Below are positions 63,873 to 64,000 of a stretch of 64,000 nt of DNA, piece after piece. How positions within the stretch are numbered: position 1 is the stretch's first letter; the number at the start of each line of letters is the position of its first letter. Origin of the DNA: Desulfonauticus sp. (lineage in GTDB: Bacteria; Desulfobacterota; Desulfovibrionia; Desulfovibrionales; Desulfonatronovibrionaceae). The notes beneath the pieces were generated by a model. That model had not been told where the DNA came from and did no database searches. It saw only the letters and a program-made list of their open reading frames with translations. The stretch covers positions 33,285 to 97,284 of the forward strand of contig JAUZRP010000050.1 of assembly GCA_030950395.1 (NCBI GenBank). The letters are read 5' to 3'. The position numbers and the translations under genes were made by a program.

Positions 63873-64000
63873 ATGTTAATTAGAGAATTTAGAGGAGTGG
63901 ATTTTATAGATCGGGAAAGAGAAATTGATTTTTTTTTAAACTACTTTAAACAAGAACCTGAAAGAGTACTCTGGGTATATGGACCCAAAAGCACGGGTAA
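63873..64000 (+). CDS. P-loop ATPase of the archaeal-ATPase type (partial, cut by window edge)
   Basis: Only the first 42 codons are visible: MLIREFRGVDFIDREREIDF followed by a start of Walker A, VYGPKSTGK. The pattern FxDREREIxxF ... GPKxTGK fits the ATPase_2 / archaeal ATPase group, often mobile or defence-associated. GGGGGAG precedes the ATG. The rest lies outside the window, so function cannot be judged. Confidence 0.7.
   Translation, partial: MLIREFRGVDFIDREREIDFFLNYFKQEPERVLWVYGPKSTG

Noticed and set aside
1..64000. CRISPR array, insertion sequence, prophage or replication origin
   Set aside because: No regularly spaced repeats, transposase, integrase, capsid or dnaA-like genes were found in the window.

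Overview
The window is an AT-rich bacterial chromosome segment with no phage, insertion sequence or CRISPR array. Gene content points to an anaerobic, sulfate-reducer-like deltaproteobacterium, most likely a low-G+C member of the Desulfovibrionales. The evidence is a two-subunit periplasmic selenocysteine formate dehydrogenase whose selenocysteine falls at residue 192, as in Desulfovibrio vulgaris FdhAB, together with anaerobic-type cobalamin genes, FeoAB, a tetraheme cytochrome, a heme-binding chemoreceptor and several sensor kinases. The genus is inference; no rRNA gene is present.

Layout. 1-3092 (minus): rlmE-yebC-ruvC-ruvA-ruvB. 3220-11002 (plus): CgeB-like glycosyltransferase, phosphodiesterase-like protein, UvrD/PcrA-like helicase, thiL and lepA. 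11263-12971: Na+/Ca2+-type antiporter and precorrin-6x reductase. 13067-16147 (minus): small membrane protein, aminotransferase and sigma-54 activator. 16833-19288 (plus): frameshifted heme-motif chemoreceptor and tetraheme cytochrome c. 19379-21732 (minus): two exported proteins (CsgG-like/TPR lipoprotein, FlgT_N-like). 22309-24290 (plus): AIM24-family protein and hemB. 24368-29936 (minus): coiled-coil protein, CbiX-CbiC fusion, sbcC and sbcD. 30272-34661: cbiA, divergent FecCD-type permease, membrane protein and PP-loop sulfurtransferase-like protein. 34866-37272 (plus): feoA-feoB. 37646-41827 (minus): histidine kinase, receiver-TPR regulator, ftsE and ftsX. 42394-46157 (minus): fdhA (in-frame UGA) and fdhB. 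46489-50337 (plus): periplasmic-binding lipoprotein, sensor kinase and receiver-STAS protein. 50452-55576 (plus): BMP-family nucleoside/purine ABC importer, followed convergently by adenine deaminase. 57452-61053 (minus): PflX-like radical SAM protein and a CobD/CobC-CobQ fusion. 61450-63623: tRNA-Lys, tRNA-Glu, an unknown protein, htpX and Hsp20. A P-loop ATPase runs off the right edge.

Working together. Five cobalamin-related loci (12.2, 25.3, 30.3, 31.7 and 58.5 kb) are scattered, and two are gene fusions. Formate dehydrogenase diverges from a three-gene sensory operon that may detect a small ligand and control it. The BMP importer plus adenine deaminase form a plausible purine-salvage unit.

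The best candidates for undescribed biology are: an AT-rich dispersed intergenic repeat with four copies (near 16.5, 22.1, 37.5 and 41.9 kb); a second hairpin-bearing repeat family (11.1, 38.5, 51.7 and 57.4 kb); the lipoprotein/Cys-cluster kinase/receiver-STAS system beside formate dehydrogenase; and the heme-motif chemoreceptor broken by one base.
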